NCBI RefSeq assembly: GCF_003667345.1
Contig: NZ_RCWF01000014.1
Coordinates: 1 to 64,000, forward strand
DNA length: 64,000 nucleotides
Direction of reading: 5' to 3'
Source: Poseidonibacter antarcticus
GTDB lineage: Bacteria > Campylobacterota > Campylobacteria > Campylobacterales > Arcobacteraceae
Below are positions 36,997 to 46,467 of this stretch, one piece after another; positions within the stretch are counted from its first letter, which is position 1, and every line of letters begins with the position of its first letter. The translations under genes were made by a program, and so were the position numbers. The notes under the pieces are model-generated. The model was not told where the DNA came from, did not search any database, and saw nothing but the letters and a program-made list of their open reading frames with translations.

Positions 36997-38010
36997 TTAT
37001 TTATAAGAAATAGATTCTAAATCGTAATGTTTACCAGCATCTTTTAAATCTAAAAGTGCTTTAAACGATGAATATTCACCCTCAGGTGTAGTATCAACAA
37101 TTTCTCTAACTTTGTCAATCATTTCATATTCAAATAATACATGTAAATATGCAGGAGTTGATGCATCTATTTCTGTACTTAATTTTTCAAATAGTTCAAT
37201 AATTTGATCAGGTTGTAAAATAGCTTCATAATTTTTTGCAAGTGCTATATAATCTTCAGTTGTATAATCTAAATCTTTTACTATCTTAGAAATTTCTTCT
37301 GATGTAAATCCAAAGTCATTATTAGCAGCATCTTTTTCAAATAATCTTTTTGCTAAGTCTTTATCTAGTTTAATATTTTTATATAATTTTTTTATAGTTG
37401 TCATTGACTTTTCATTTAATACATTAATAAAAGCTTGTCTAACTATATTAGGAGCATAATTTTCAACTTTTTTAAGAACTTCAACTGAAAAATCAATTTG
37501 ATCATTAACTTTATTAAGTAAATTCTGATTTGCTAATTCTGACATTTCACTTATTTTTAATGATTTATCAACTACATGTTTCCCTGCTTTTATATCTTGG
37601 ATAGCTGCGATTAAGTTGTTTAATTCAGCATCTGAAGAAGAAAATGTAGAATCATTTACTGTTAATTTCAATTGAGAAATTATAGATGACAATTCTTTGA
37701 AAGCTTTAGTTTTAAATCTTTTTGGAGGATTTTTTTCTAATAAATTTGATTTAATTAGAGTTATCATTGTCTCTTTATCTTTATTTATTGCTCTTTGTCT
37801 AAATATATTAATTAAACCATAAAATAGAATATGCCCTATTGTTGCAATAAATAAAATTACTAATGGAAGTATAATCCAAACTGCTACTGGTAAAAGTACT
37901 GAGATATCAAGAATTGTAACTTTATAATCTCCTAACTCTAAACTAAATGCATATCCATAAATTATACCAATGAATAATACTGAAAAAACAATATATTTTT
38001 TAAAACCCAT
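36997..38010 (-). CDS. Uncharacterised membrane protein with large cytoplasmic domain
   Basis: I do not recognise a named family. The 337-residue protein has a first hydrophobic segment (about 5-23) and a second (about 33-68), then a soluble, mostly helical region (about 75-337) with lysine- and glutamate-rich stretches, for example NKDKETMITLIKSNLL and EEISKIVKDLDYTTEDYIALAKNY. No catalytic motif is visible. It sits between dksA (16-base gap) and dusB (zero gap), and its place in this housekeeping run suggests stable inheritance in the lineage. Confidence 0.75.
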   Translation of the reverse strand: MGFKKYIVFSVLFIGIIYGYAFSLELGDYKVTILDISVLLPVAVWIILPLVILFIATIGHILFYGLINIFRQRAINKDKETMITLIKSNLLEKNPPKRFKTKAFKELSSIISQLKLTVNDSTFSSSDAELNNLIAAIQDIKAGKHVVDKSLKISEMSELANQNLLNKVNDQIDFSVEVLKKVENYAPNIVRQAFINVLNEKSMTTIKKLYKNIKLDKDLAKRLFEKDAANNDFGFTSEEISKIVKDLDYTTEDYIALAKNYEAILQPDQIIELFEKLSTEIDASTPAYLHVLFEYEMIDKVREIVDTTPEGEYSSFKALLDLKDAGKHYDLESISYK

Positions 38011-38026
38011 AATTAAATCCTTTTTA

Positions 38027-38380
38027 CTATTTTTCTACTTCGTAAATCTCTCTACACGGTGTACAAAACTTTGCGAATGGCTTAGCTCTTAATCTACCAA
38101 TTGCAATTGATTCATCACACATTTCACAAACACCATAAGTTCCTTCTTGAACTCTTTTTAATGCTTCTTCAATCTCAGCTAATTCTTTAACTTGTTGGCT
38201 TGCAATAATACCTTCTTTAAAACTATCACTCGATATTTCAGCATAATCATATTCATCTCTACATTCAGAAGATTTAAAAGAATCCATACTATCCTTACTT
38301 CCTTGTAAATGTTTTATAATTAATTCTTTTTTATCTAATAAGATTTGTTTTAATTCTTCAACTTGTTTCCCGTTAGCCAC
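38027..38380 (-). CDS. dksA: DksA-family RNA polymerase-binding transcription factor
   Basis: The 117-residue protein has a coiled coil whose tip carries the DxxDxA motif (D42, D45, A47 in RDEYDYAE), needed by DksA to act on RNA polymerase with ppGpp. It also has a C4 zinc finger (C85, C88, C106, C109). It is shorter than the 151-residue E. coli protein but matches the short DksA type of Campylobacterota. It should help shut down rRNA synthesis in starvation. It leads the dksA-membrane protein-dusB run. Confidence 0.88.
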   Translation of the reverse strand: MANGKQVEELKQILLDKKELIIKHLQGSKDSMDSFKSSECRDEYDYAEISSDSFKEGIIASQQVKELAEIEEALKRVQEGTYGVCEMCDESIAIGRLRAKPFAKFCTPCREIYEVEK

Positions 38381-38430
38381 ATTATACCTTTATAATTAAA
38401 ATTTTGCCATTATACAAAAATATTAATAAA

Positions 38431-38886
38431 TTACTTATGATATGGGTGGTTATTTTTAATACAAAGCCCCCTGAATATCTGTTCAGTCAAGACAATATTG
38501 GCTATTTTATGTGCCATTGTTAAATCACTTAATGATATTATACTATCACATTTCTTTAAAAATTCTCTCTTGAAGCCAAAAGCACCACCAATAAAAAAAT
38601 TTATTTCATTTTTACCATCTAATATTTCAGAAAAAGCATATGAATCTATTTTTTTTCCTAAAACATCTAAAGCAACATTATAACCTTTTAATAATGGTTC
38701 ATATGCATCGCTATAAGATTGTTGAGCTTCTCTTTCACCAATAGATTGCGCTTTTGCAATTGTTTTATTAAATATATAATTTACTTCTACTTTTGCATAT
38801 TTTGAAGACATTTTAATAAATTCTTTAATTAAATCATCAAATTGGTCTTTTGAAGGTTTTACAATTGAATAAACATTAATTTTCAT
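38431..38886 (-). CDS. rlmH: 23S rRNA pseudouridine-1915 N3-methyltransferase
   Basis: RlmH methylates pseudouridine 1915 of 23S rRNA. The 151-residue SPOUT enzyme has the knot motifs FFIGGAFGF and the classic C-terminus LSDLTMAHKIANIVLTEQIFRGLCIKNNHPYHK (given in parts: LSDLTMAHKIA, LTEQIFRG, HPYHK). I chose ATG 38886 over an in-frame GTG at 38895 because the ribosome site AGGGAG overlaps that GTG. It overlaps thiE by 11 bases. Confidence 0.95.
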   Translation of the reverse strand: MKINVYSIVKPSKDQFDDLIKEFIKMSSKYAKVEVNYIFNKTIAKAQSIGEREAQQSYSDAYEPLLKGYNVALDVLGKKIDSYAFSEILDGKNEINFFIGGAFGFKREFLKKCDSIISLSDLTMAHKIANIVLTEQIFRGLCIKNNHPYHK

Positions 38887-39484
38887 AAAAACCACTCCCT
38901 ACAACATTAAATGTAATATTTTTGATTTTATCATCAATTTTAACACCACCTATTGCACAAACAGGATGTTTAGAAATTTTTGATAGATATACAATATTAT
39001 CACCTAAAATATTATCAACTTCTTTTGTAGTTGTATTTCTGTAAGCACCTAAACCTATCATATCAATATCTAGTTCGTTTGCTTCTAAAATCTCAATTTC
39101 ATTATGAGTTGAAAGACCCAAAAGTTTATCTTTAATTTTTCTTCTTATTAATTTTATAGCTATATTCTTATCTTTATGTATTAAAGAAAAATCTTCTTGT
39201 CCTAGATGTAAACCATCACAAAATTCAATTAATTCAATTTTATCATTTATTAATATAGGAATATCTAAGTTCTCTTTTAGAAAAATCAAATTTTTTCTTT
39301 GGATTTTTATAGAAGAAACTTTATCTCTATATTGTATTAATTTTACATTTGCACTTTTACAAAGTTCTACAAATTGTTTAAGGGAAATATTTTTTTTCTG
39401 AAGTGTTTCATAATCGCATAAAACATATAATAAATTAGAAGCTTTAAGTTCAAAACCTAAAGCTTTTTCTAAATTTGATAGCAT
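38876..39484 (-). CDS. thiE: Thiamine phosphate synthase-like protein
   Basis: The 202-residue TIM barrel shows ThiE landmarks: KLIQYRDK, PILINDKIELIEFCDGLHLGQED, LLGLSTHNEIE, IGLGAYRNTTTK and CAIGGV. ThiE joins hydroxymethylpyrimidine diphosphate and thiazole phosphate. The TTTK threonines and the RDK lysine that bind the substrates are present, so activity is likely. TenI-type relatives cannot be wholly excluded by eye. The ATG overlaps the accD stop by one base. Confidence 0.82.
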   Translation of the reverse strand: MLSNLEKALGFELKASNLLYVLCDYETLQKKNISLKQFVELCKSANVKLIQYRDKVSSIKIQRKNLIFLKENLDIPILINDKIELIEFCDGLHLGQEDFSLIHKDKNIAIKLIRRKIKDKLLGLSTHNEIEILEANELDIDMIGLGAYRNTTTKEVDNILGDNIVYLSKISKHPVCAIGGVKIDDKIKNITFNVVGSGFYEN

Positions 39485-40353
39485 TAATTAGCTATTTCTT
39501 CTTTTTGAAACATTGTTAATAAATCAGATAAAGTTTGTTTCATCTGTGCTCTATTTACAACCATATCAATAGAACCTTTTTCAAGTAAAAATTCTGCTCG
39601 CTGGAAACCTTCTGGTAAATCAGCTCCAATAGTTTGTTTAATAACTCTTTGACCTGCAAAACCAATTAAAGCACCAGGTTCTGCCATTATAATATCACCT
39701 AAAAAAGCAAATGATGCAGAAACACCACCCATTGTAGGATCTGTTAAAATAGAAATATAAGGTAGTTTTGCATGATCTAATTTTTTTAAGGCTGCTGAAG
39801 TTTTTGCCATTTGCATTAATGCAAAAGTAGACTCTTGCATTCTTGCACCTCCTGAAGCTGATACAATAATTAAACCTTGACGTTTTTCAATAGCTCTATT
39901 TACTGCACGTACTATTTTTTCACCTTCTACTGAACCTAATGAACCACCCATAAATGAAAAGTCAAATACAACAATCTGTACTGGTATTTCATTTATTTCA
40001 CATTCTCCACTTAAAACAGAAGAAGTTCTACCTGTTTTCTTCTCTGCTAATTCAACTCTTTTTTTATAAGAAGTTTTATCAACAAATTTTAAAGGATCGT
40101 TCGGTCTTAAATTCTCATCATATTCTACAAATGTACCTTGATCAGCTAAAATTTCTATTCTTCTTTTAGCTCCAATTCTCATATGAAAATTACATTTAGG
40201 ACATATATTATCTTGACTTTCAACCTCTTTAAAAAACATTAAAGCGTGACATTCTGGACATTTTACCCAATGAGAAGGGGCATCCTTTTTTGTTGCTTGT
40301 TCCCTTGAAGAGCTGTCAAACGATATTTTACTAAATAAGTTTTTTAAATCCAT
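39484..40353 (-). CDS. accD: Acetyl-CoA carboxylase carboxyltransferase subunit beta
   Basis: AccD is part of the carboxyltransferase that makes malonyl-CoA for fatty-acid synthesis. The 289-residue protein has the N-terminal C4 zinc ribbon (CPECHALMF and CPKCNFH) and the crotonase-like domain with [21 protein letters not shown] and [12 protein letters not shown]. The length is normal. It precedes thiE, rlmH in a run of overlapping genes and follows metK after 21 bases. Confidence 0.96.
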   Translation of the reverse strand: MDLKNLFSKISFDSSSREQATKKDAPSHWVKCPECHALMFFKEVESQDNICPKCNFHMRIGAKRRIEILADQGTFVEYDENLRPNDPLKFVDKTSYKKRVELAEKKTGRTSSVLSGECEINEIPVQIVVFDFSFMGGSLGSVEGEKIVRAVNRAIEKRQGLIIVSASGGARMQESTFALMQMAKTSAALKKLDHAKLPYISILTDPTMGGVSASFAFLGDIIMAEPGALIGFAGQRVIKQTIGADLPEGFQRAEFLLEKGSIDMVVNRAQMKQTLSDLLTMFQKEEIAN

Positions 40354-40374
40354 ACTAAATCCTTTTTTCTAATT

Positions 40375-41583
40375 CTATAAATTTTTAAATTTTTCTAATT
40401 CGTCAAGTTTTTCCCAAGGGTAATCACTTTGACCAACTTGCCCCCGCGCTGCAACATCAGCATAAAGGAAAGTTTCAGCACTTGGTTTATCTAAAGCAAA
40501 TTTATCTGTAATCCATCTTGGAGTTAATGAGAAAGTATCCATTACAAATGAAGATAATTCATCATCATTTATTCTTGTATATGTACCCATTGTATCAACT
40601 GAAACAGAAGTAGGACGTGCTACTCCAATTGCATATGATATTTGAACTACAGCTTTTCCTGCAAGTCCAGCTGCAACAATATGTTTAGCTAACCATCTAG
40701 CTGCATAAAGTCCAGATCTATCAACTTTTGTATAATCTTTTGAACTTTGAGCTCCTCCACCTATTGGTGAGTAACCTCCAAAAGAATCAACAATAAGTTT
40801 TCTTCCTGTTAATCCACTATCATGTAATGATGAGTGAGATACATATCTTCCTGTTGGATTAATATGAATAATTGTATTTTCTTTGTCATACATTTCTACA
40901 GGAAGTCCTGAATCATCAATTAAACCTTGAATTAATTCTCTTACTTCTTTAATATCCATTCCTTCAACAGAAGGAGCTGAAACTACAATAGTATGAATTT
41001 TTTGAGGTTTACAATTTTCAAAATTTTCTTTTGAACCATAATCAACAGTAACTTGTGTTTTAATATCAACACCTAATTTATGATTATGAGCTAATGCATA
41101 TGCGTAAACTTTATCACTTAACATTCTAGCATATGAAATAGCAGCTGGCATATAATCAGCAGTTTCAGTTGATGCGAAACCAAACATAATACCTTGATCT
41201 CCAGCACCAATATCACCTGTTGTTTGATCAACACCTTGAGAAATATCAGGGCTTTGTTGGTTTAATAAAACTTGAACATTTACATCATCAGGATGTAAAC
41301 ATTGCTCTTTTGTAAAAGCAGACTTTCCGTCATAACCAATTTTTGCCAAAGCATCTTTAACTAATTTTTCATAATCTTCATTACTTAATTGGCAAGTTGA
41401 TTTAACTTCTCCACCAATTACTACATTTTTTCCTGCAACAAAAACTTCAGATGCAACTCTGCTGTTTTTATCTTCAATAATTAATTTATCAACAATAGTA
41501 TCCGCAATAATATCTGCACATTTATCAGGATGACCTGGGCTTACTACTTCTGAAGTAAATAAATACTGTTTTTTGTTTTCCAT
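40375..41583 (-). CDS. metK: S-adenosylmethionine synthetase
   Basis: MetK makes SAM from methionine and ATP. The 402-residue protein has VVSPGHPDKCADIIAD near the N-terminus, the ATP motif GAGDQGIMFGFA (near 125) and GGGAQSSKDYTKVDRSG in place of the usual GGGAFSGKD phosphate-binding loop. The length is close to the family norm. The loop variant is typical of a divergent MetK branch, and I infer normal function. A repeat of TTTTGTTTTCC-like sequence precedes the start codon. Confidence 0.94.
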   Translation of the reverse strand: MENKKQYLFTSEVVSPGHPDKCADIIADTIVDKLIIEDKNSRVASEVFVAGKNVVIGGEVKSTCQLSNEDYEKLVKDALAKIGYDGKSAFTKEQCLHPDDVNVQVLLNQQSPDISQGVDQTTGDIGAGDQGIMFGFASTETADYMPAAISYARMLSDKVYAYALAHNHKLGVDIKTQVTVDYGSKENFENCKPQKIHTIVVSAPSVEGMDIKEVRELIQGLIDDSGLPVEMYDKENTIIHINPTGRYVSHSSLHDSGLTGRKLIVDSFGGYSPIGGGAQSSKDYTKVDRSGLYAARWLAKHIVAAGLAGKAVVQISYAIGVARPTSVSVDTMGTYTRINDDELSSFVMDTFSLTPRWITDKFALDKPSAETFLYADVAARGQVGQSDYPWEKLDELEKFKNL

Positions 41584-41679
41584 GTTTGTTTTCCTTTAAG
41601 GTTTTCCATTTTTGTTTTCCATTATTTTTAATTACAATTTTGCTGTTAAAAAAATAACAAATACAACAGCAAGTTGAAT

Positions 41680-43485
41680 CTATTCTACTGTAACTGATTT
41701 AGCCAAGTTTCTTGGCATATCAACATCATTTCCTAATCTAACTGATATTTCCATAGAAAATAGCTGTAAAGCTATTAACATTTCAAAAAATTCTAACATA
41801 TAATGATCAGTTTTTCTAGTTTTTATAAAATCATCACTTAAATCAAATTCAAGTGGTGATATAGAACAAATTGTACTATCTCTAGCACTTAGTTCTTCAA
41901 CATTGGATTTTATCTTATCATAAAGTAAATTTTCAGGCATAAGTGCAATAGTGAACAACTCAGGATCAGCTAATGCAATTGGACCGTGTTTCATTTCACC
42001 AGCAGGATAACCCTCTGCGTGTAAATATGAAATTTCTTTAAGCTTTAAAGCTCCTTCTAATGCTAAGGGATAGAAAACATCCCTACCTATAAAGAAGAAA
42101 CCATGACCATGAAGGTACCTTTTAGAAAGTCTTTTTGTTTTTTCATGAATTTTATCATCAATAACTAAAGACTTTGGAACTTCTCTTAATGATTGAAGTT
42201 CACTTTGTAATTTATCACTTTGTATTACATTTTTTGCTTTTGCAAAATAAAGTGCTAACATCCATAAAACTACTGTTTGTGTAGTAAATGCCTTTGTTGA
42301 TGCAACACCTTTTTCAATTCCTGCACGTGTTAAAATTGTAGCATCTGCTGTTCTTGTCATAGAAGAATTATCAACATTACAAATAACGAGTGATTTTAAA
42401 CCTGCTTGTTTTGCCATTTTCAAAGCTTCTAAAGTATCAGCTGTTTCACCACTTTGGCTTATTACAATAAATAAAGTATCTTTAGTTAATAAAGGTTCTT
42501 TATATCTGAACTCACTTGCAATTTCTACATTACATTTAATTTTAGATAATCTTTCAAAAAGATATGCAGCTGTAAGTCCTGAATGATATGAAGTACCACA
42601 AGCACAAATTTTAATTTCATTTATACCTTCAATTAATGATCTATCAATTTCATCAAATGAAATTTCTTCTTCATTAAGTCGTCCAAGCATACAATCACCT
42701 ACAACATTACTTTGTTCATAAATTTCTTTTTCCATAAAAAATCTAAATCCATCTTTTTGTGCATGCTGTTTTGAAGTAGGAAGAGTAGACCATGAATAAT
42801 TATCATTAAAAAATTCAACGCCATTAGCACTTGCAATTCCACCAACATTATCTTCTAAATAAACAACTTTTTTTGCTAAACCAATTAGAGGAGCATCAGA
42901 AGAAGAAAATAAAACTTCATTTTCTTCCTTACCAAGTGCTACAATTAATGGAGACCCAGATTTAAAAAAGAATACTTTTGTAGGATCTACTTTTGTAATT
43001 AGAAGAATTGAAAAAGCACCTGATAATCTTTTTATTGTATCTTCAAAAGCTTTTTTTGTATTATTAATCTTATTATAATAATCTTCAAATAAATGAACAA
43101 TAACTTCTGTATCCGTTTGAGATACAAAATTATGTCCTTTTTTTATTAGCTCTTCTTTTAATTCTTTATAATTCTCAATAATCCCATTATGAACAACATA
43201 TGAATATTCACCTAAGTGTGGATGTGCATTTAATTCTGTTGGTTTCCCATGAGTTGCCCATCTTGTATGACCAATTCCTAAATCATAAGATTCTATTGTA
43301 TTGTTAGCAGAAATCTTTTTTTCTAAATTACAAAGTTTCCCTAAGGCTTTAAATACATCTATTCTATCTTTATTTAAAACAGCAATACCAGCAGAGTCAT
43401 AACCTCTGTATTCAAGCTCTTTTAAACCATTAAGTAATATTTTTGTTGTATCGTTTTTACCTATATAACCAACAATTCCACACAT
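41680..43485 (-). CDS. glmS: Glutamine-fructose-6-phosphate aminotransferase (isomerising)
   Basis: GlmS makes glucosamine 6-phosphate for the cell wall and lipopolysaccharide. I chose ATG 43485 so that the catalytic cysteine is residue 2 (MCGIVGYIG), exposed after Met removal. An upstream in-frame start would bury it. AAAGGTG lies at proper spacing. The 601-residue product has the glutaminase domain (GHTRWATHGKPTELNAHPH, VVHNGIIENY) and two SIS domains (CGTSYHSGL, SQSGETADT, KGVASTKAFTTQ, SYLHAEGYPAGEMKHGPIAL). It lacks a visible glmS ribozyme upstream. Confidence 0.96.
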   Translation of the reverse strand: MCGIVGYIGKNDTTKILLNGLKELEYRGYDSAGIAVLNKDRIDVFKALGKLCNLEKKISANNTIESYDLGIGHTRWATHGKPTELNAHPHLGEYSYVVHNGIIENYKELKEELIKKGHNFVSQTDTEVIVHLFEDYYNKINNTKKAFEDTIKRLSGAFSILLITKVDPTKVFFFKSGSPLIVALGKEENEVLFSSSDAPLIGLAKKVVYLEDNVGGIASANGVEFFNDNYSWSTLPTSKQHAQKDGFRFFMEKEIYEQSNVVGDCMLGRLNEEEISFDEIDRSLIEGINEIKICACGTSYHSGLTAAYLFERLSKIKCNVEIASEFRYKEPLLTKDTLFIVISQSGETADTLEALKMAKQAGLKSLVICNVDNSSMTRTADATILTRAGIEKGVASTKAFTTQTVVLWMLALYFAKAKNVIQSDKLQSELQSLREVPKSLVIDDKIHEKTKRLSKRYLHGHGFFFIGRDVFYPLALEGALKLKEISYLHAEGYPAGEMKHGPIALADPELFTIALMPENLLYDKIKSNVEELSARDSTICSISPLEFDLSDDFIKTRKTDHYMLEFFEMLIALQLFSMEISVRLGNDVDMPRNLAKSVTVE

Positions 43486-43574
43486 AAAGCAACACCTTTT
43501 TAGCAAAATTTAATCAAAGATTATATTTAAAAGTTACTAAAAAATTGCTTTGTTACTAAAATATTACTTTTAAT

Positions 43575-44348
43575 CTAAAGATTTAAATTTCGAATCAACT
43601 CATTATGTATATGATTATTTGATGCTACAATATATTTATTTTCAAATAAAATATAATCATTTCCATCAATATTAGATACTTTTCCACCAGCTTCTTGAAG
43701 TATTATTAAACCAGCACTAACGTCCCAAGCTTTTAAATTCATTTCATAATAACCTTCATAAATTCCACGTGCAACATAACATAAATCAAGTGCTGCTGAT
43801 CCTAATCTTCTAATATCTTGACATTTTGGTAAAATAATTTTCATTTTTTTCATTACATCATTTAAATCATCTTCGCATGTCCCAGATGTATAAGGGAAAC
43901 CAGTTGAAAGTAATGCTTTTTGAAAAACACTTTCATCTGATACTTCTATTTTTTCACCATTACAATAAGCACCTTCTCCTACAACAGCTGTATATAATTC
44001 ATCTAAAATAGGGTTATACACAATTCCAATAAATGGTTTTTTGTCTTTATATACTCCAACTGATATTGCTGTATGCGGTAATTTATTTACAAAATTTGTT
44101 GTTCCATCTATTGGGTCAACTATAATTGAATCTGAAAATATTTTATCTGTATTATCTGACTCTTCTGCAATTACATTGAATTTGGGAAATTCTCTTCCAA
44201 ATCTTTCTTTTAAAAAGTTTTCAACTGCTACATCATATTTTGTAACTAAATCTTTTTTAGCTTTAAAAGTTACATCTTTTTTTGAATAGTAACCATCTTT
44301 TAATATTTCACCAGCTTCTTTTATAATTTGTATTAACTTATCTTTCAT
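43575..44348 (-). CDS. suhB: Inositol monophosphatase-family phosphatase
   Basis: The 257-residue protein has the metal-binding motifs of this family: AEESD (about 60), DPIDGTTNFVNKLPH (about 80) and WDVSAGLIILQEAGG near the C-terminus. Members dephosphorylate inositol phosphate or related sugar phosphates or PAP, and the E. coli SuhB also acts in rRNA antitermination. The substrate here is not decided by sequence. It is transcribed alone, divergent from the HD-GYP gene. Confidence 0.85.
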   Translation of the reverse strand: MKDKLIQIIKEAGEILKDGYYSKKDVTFKAKKDLVTKYDVAVENFLKERFGREFPKFNVIAEESDNTDKIFSDSIIVDPIDGTTNFVNKLPHTAISVGVYKDKKPFIGIVYNPILDELYTAVVGEGAYCNGEKIEVSDESVFQKALLSTGFPYTSGTCEDDLNDVMKKMKIILPKCQDIRRLGSAALDLCYVARGIYEGYYEMNLKAWDVSAGLIILQEAGGKVSNIDGNDYILFENKYIVASNNHIHNELIRNLNL

Positions 44349-44496
44349 TTAAAATCCAATTTTTATTTTATTTTAGCAAAGAAGAATTATAAAACAATTA
44401 ATCTATTCATAATAAAATATTATTTATTTTTTTGTTCTATGAAATAATTATGATACTATTGATATAACAACAGTATATAAAAAATTATAAAGGAAA

Positions 44497-44520
44497 TTGA
44501 AAGTTATTTTATACTTTCAA
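44497..44520 (+). promoter_or_regulatory. Hairpin between ribosome site and ATG of the HD-GYP gene
   Basis: TTGAAAGT and ACTTTCAA form a perfect 8-base stem with an 8-base loop. The ribosome site AAAGGA (44489-44494) lies just before it and the ATG (44530) nine bases after it. Folding would shorten the effective spacing from 35 to about 11 bases. The TTG at 44497 is in frame with the ATG but only two bases from AAAGGA. Confidence 0.4.
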
Positions 44521-44529
44521 AAAAACAAA

Positions 44530-45963
44530 ATGCAAAAAGAATTAACAATAAAAAATTTAATCAATTTAAAAACTAGATTATTCCTATATATATCATCTTT
44601 ATTTGCACTCTTATTTTTACAAACTTTTTGCTCAAATATTTGTGAGTTTATTGATGGACTAATGCCAAATCAATTATTTAGAAATCTTTTTATTGTATTT
44701 ATTATACATACAATTTTTAGAGAATTTTTATATTGGTTTTTTCAGAAAAAAAAGAAAAATTTATCACTACCAAGACAAGCTTATTTTCTAAGTATAATAT
44801 CATGGATTTTTGCAGGTTTTGTTGCTTTTATATTGCACTATTTTTTATATCCAGATTTTCCAATATTAAGTCATATTCGAATTTTCTTAAGTTATCTCAT
44901 TTTAGGAGCTGCTATTCTTTCACAACTTGAGTATATTCTATTTGAGATGAGATACAAAGAAATTTCAAACAATATAAATTACACATTTTTTAATGAAAAA
45001 ATATCTAGAAGAGTCATTGAAACTTTTTTAATTTTTACAATATCACCTATTCTAACATTATTACTTATAATATTAAGATATAACACTGAAGGTATAATTA
45101 ATTCACATGTAACTATTGATGTAATATATATTGGAACTCTTATGATTTTTATAGCAATAATTTTATCTTTTGCATTTGGAAGAATGCTAAAAAATGATAC
45201 AAAAGTAATAATAGAAAATATCAATATCGTAAAAAATGGTCAATATTCAAATACTAAAATAATTAATAGACCAGATGAATTAGGGGAAATATCCTTTGCA
45301 ATTAAGAATATGTCTATGTCTATAAAAGAAGGTATTGAACAAATTGAATTGTTACATGATGAAATTACAAATACACAAAAAGAAATAATTTATACAATGG
45401 GAGAAATTGCAGAAACACGAAGTAAAGAAACAGGTAATCATGTAAAAAGAGTTGCTGAGTATTCATATATTTTAGCTATTAAGCTTGGACTATCTCAAGA
45501 AGAAGCAAGTACTCTAAAATTAGCATCTCCAATGCATGATATTGGAAAAGTTGGGATACCTGATAATATCTTAAATAAACCCGGCAAACTTACATTTGAT
45601 GAATTTGAAATAATGAAAACACATGCCCAATTGGGTTTTGAAATGCTAAAGCATTCAAAAAAACCAATACTTCAAGCAGCTGCAATTGTTTCAAGAGAAC
45701 ATCATGAAAAATATAATGGTTTAGGATATCCTAGAGGATTAAAAGAATCACAAATTCATATTTTTGCACGAATAACTGCAGTTGCTGATGTTTTCGATGC
45801 ATTAGGAAGTAATAGAGTGTATAAAAAAGCATGGGAAGATGAAAAAATATTTAAGCTATTTAGAGAGGAAAAAGGTAAGCACTTCGATCCTAAAATAATA
45901 GAATTATTCTTTGAAAATATCGATGAAATTTTTAAAGTTCGTAAGATGTTTCAAGATATATAA
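44530..45963 (+). CDS. Membrane-bound HD-GYP cyclic-di-GMP phosphodiesterase
   Basis: The product has 477 residues from ATG 44530 (488 from TTG 44497). It has about six N-terminal helices (to about 215), a HAMP-like linker (IVKNGQYSNTKIINRPDELGEISFAI) and an HD-GYP domain: SPMHDIGKVGIPD (near 335), THAQLGFEML, REHHEKYNGLGYPRGL (the GYP segment) and RITAVADVFDAL. These residues bind the metals and c-di-GMP, so it should lower c-di-GMP. Neither start is clear: TTG is too close to AAAGGA, and ATG is 35 bases away with a hairpin between. A terminator follows. Confidence 0.87.
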   Translation: MQKELTIKNLINLKTRLFLYISSLFALLFLQTFCSNICEFIDGLMPNQLFRNLFIVFIIHTIFREFLYWFFQKKKKNLSLPRQAYFLSIISWIFAGFVAFILHYFLYPDFPILSHIRIFLSYLILGAAILSQLEYILFEMRYKEISNNINYTFFNEKISRRVIETFLIFTISPILTLLLIILRYNTEGIINSHVTIDVIYIGTLMIFIAIILSFAFGRMLKNDTKVIIENINIVKNGQYSNTKIINRPDELGEISFAIKNMSMSIKEGIEQIELLHDEITNTQKEIIYTMGEIAETRSKETGNHVKRVAEYSYILAIKLGLSQEEASTLKLASPMHDIGKVGIPDNILNKPGKLTFDEFEIMKTHAQLGFEMLKHSKKPILQAAAIVSREHHEKYNGLGYPRGLKESQIHIFARITAVADVFDALGSNRVYKKAWEDEKIFKLFREEKGKHFDPKIIELFFENIDEIFKVRKMFQDI

Positions 45964-45987
45964 AGTTTTATTTTATATATCTTGAAA
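45949..45987. terminator. Bidirectional terminator between the HD-GYP and NifX-like genes
   Basis: A perfect 16-base stem (TTTCAAGATATATAAA and its complement) with a 7-base loop spans the stop codon of the HD-GYP gene and lies between two convergent genes. Confidence 0.75.
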
Positions 45988-45992
45988 AACTA

Positions 45993-46361
45993 TTAAGAAT
46001 GTTTATGTGAGCCTTCATGATTTTTTATAATTTTTATCATACTATCTTCATCAAGTTTTTTTAGCATATCTTTTTTATACAGTTCGATTACTTCATTTGT
46101 TGTAATTCTATCTTCTCCTGCATAATAAATATTCATATTTGTTGCTTGTATTTTTTTATATGGATTAATTCCCATCTCTTTAATTATAATATCATTTACA
46201 CCTTTTTGTATAAACCATTCAATAATTGCCGAACCACCTTCTTTTTTATTTTCTTCAATAGTTAAATTCTCACCATCATAAAAAGCAAAATATTTTGCTT
46301 TTCCAAAAAGTGGTGAAACTGCTGCGTTTTCTTTATTTGTTTTTACTGGAAATGATATCAT
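45993..46361 (-). CDS. NifX/NifB-family iron-molybdenum-cofactor-binding-like protein
   Basis: The 122-residue protein begins MISFPVKTNKENAAVSPLFGKAKYF and continues FYDGENLTIEEN, then GVNDIIIKEMGINPYKKI, typical of the dinitrogenase iron-molybdenum cofactor domain found also in non-nitrogen-fixing bacteria. It ends in a His-rich tail (HEGSHKHS). No nif gene is nearby, so it is probably a metal or cluster carrier of unknown purpose. It lies downstream of the cytochrome bd genes with its own AAAGGA site and may share their transcript. Confidence 0.78.
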   Translation of the reverse strand: MISFPVKTNKENAAVSPLFGKAKYFAFYDGENLTIEENKKEGGSAIIEWFIQKGVNDIIIKEMGINPYKKIQATNMNIYYAGEDRITTNEVIELYKKDMLKKLDEDSMIKIIKNHEGSHKHS

Positions 46362-46467
46362 TTCTATTATCCTTTATAATATAATGTTTATAAAAGCTTT
46401 CGCTTATATTTATTAAAATCATTAAAAAAAAGAAGTAAATAAAACTCTTTTTCATAATATAAATCAT
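46333..46467 (-). CDS. Putative 44-residue membrane protein coupled to the cydX-like gene
   Basis: The frame's ATG overlaps the TAA of the cydX-like gene (TAATG) and its stop lies 29 bases inside the NifX-like gene. The product starts MIYIMKKSFIYFFFLMILIN, one hydrophobic helix, followed by a polar tail ISESFYKHYIIKDNRNDIIS. The coupling favours translation, but there is no separate ribosome site and no family I recognise. It could be a chance frame in AT-rich DNA. Confidence 0.35.
   Translation of the reverse strand: MIYIMKKSFIYFFFLMILINISESFYKHYIIKDNRNDIISSKNK

Noticed and set aside
41585-41625. Repeated TTTTGTTTTCCATT-like units upstream of metK as a regulatory repeat or SAM riboswitch
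   Set aside because: There are only about two short imperfect copies and no conserved riboswitch core or stems; simple duplication of the start region is a sufficient explanation.
43486-43574. A glmS ribozyme-riboswitch upstream of glmS
   Set aside because: The spacer is under 100 bases, AT-rich, and lacks the conserved ribozyme core.
45993-46361. A nitrogen-fixation island suggested by the NifX-like gene
   Set aside because: No nif structural or assembly genes are near, and this domain is widespread outside nitrogen fixers.
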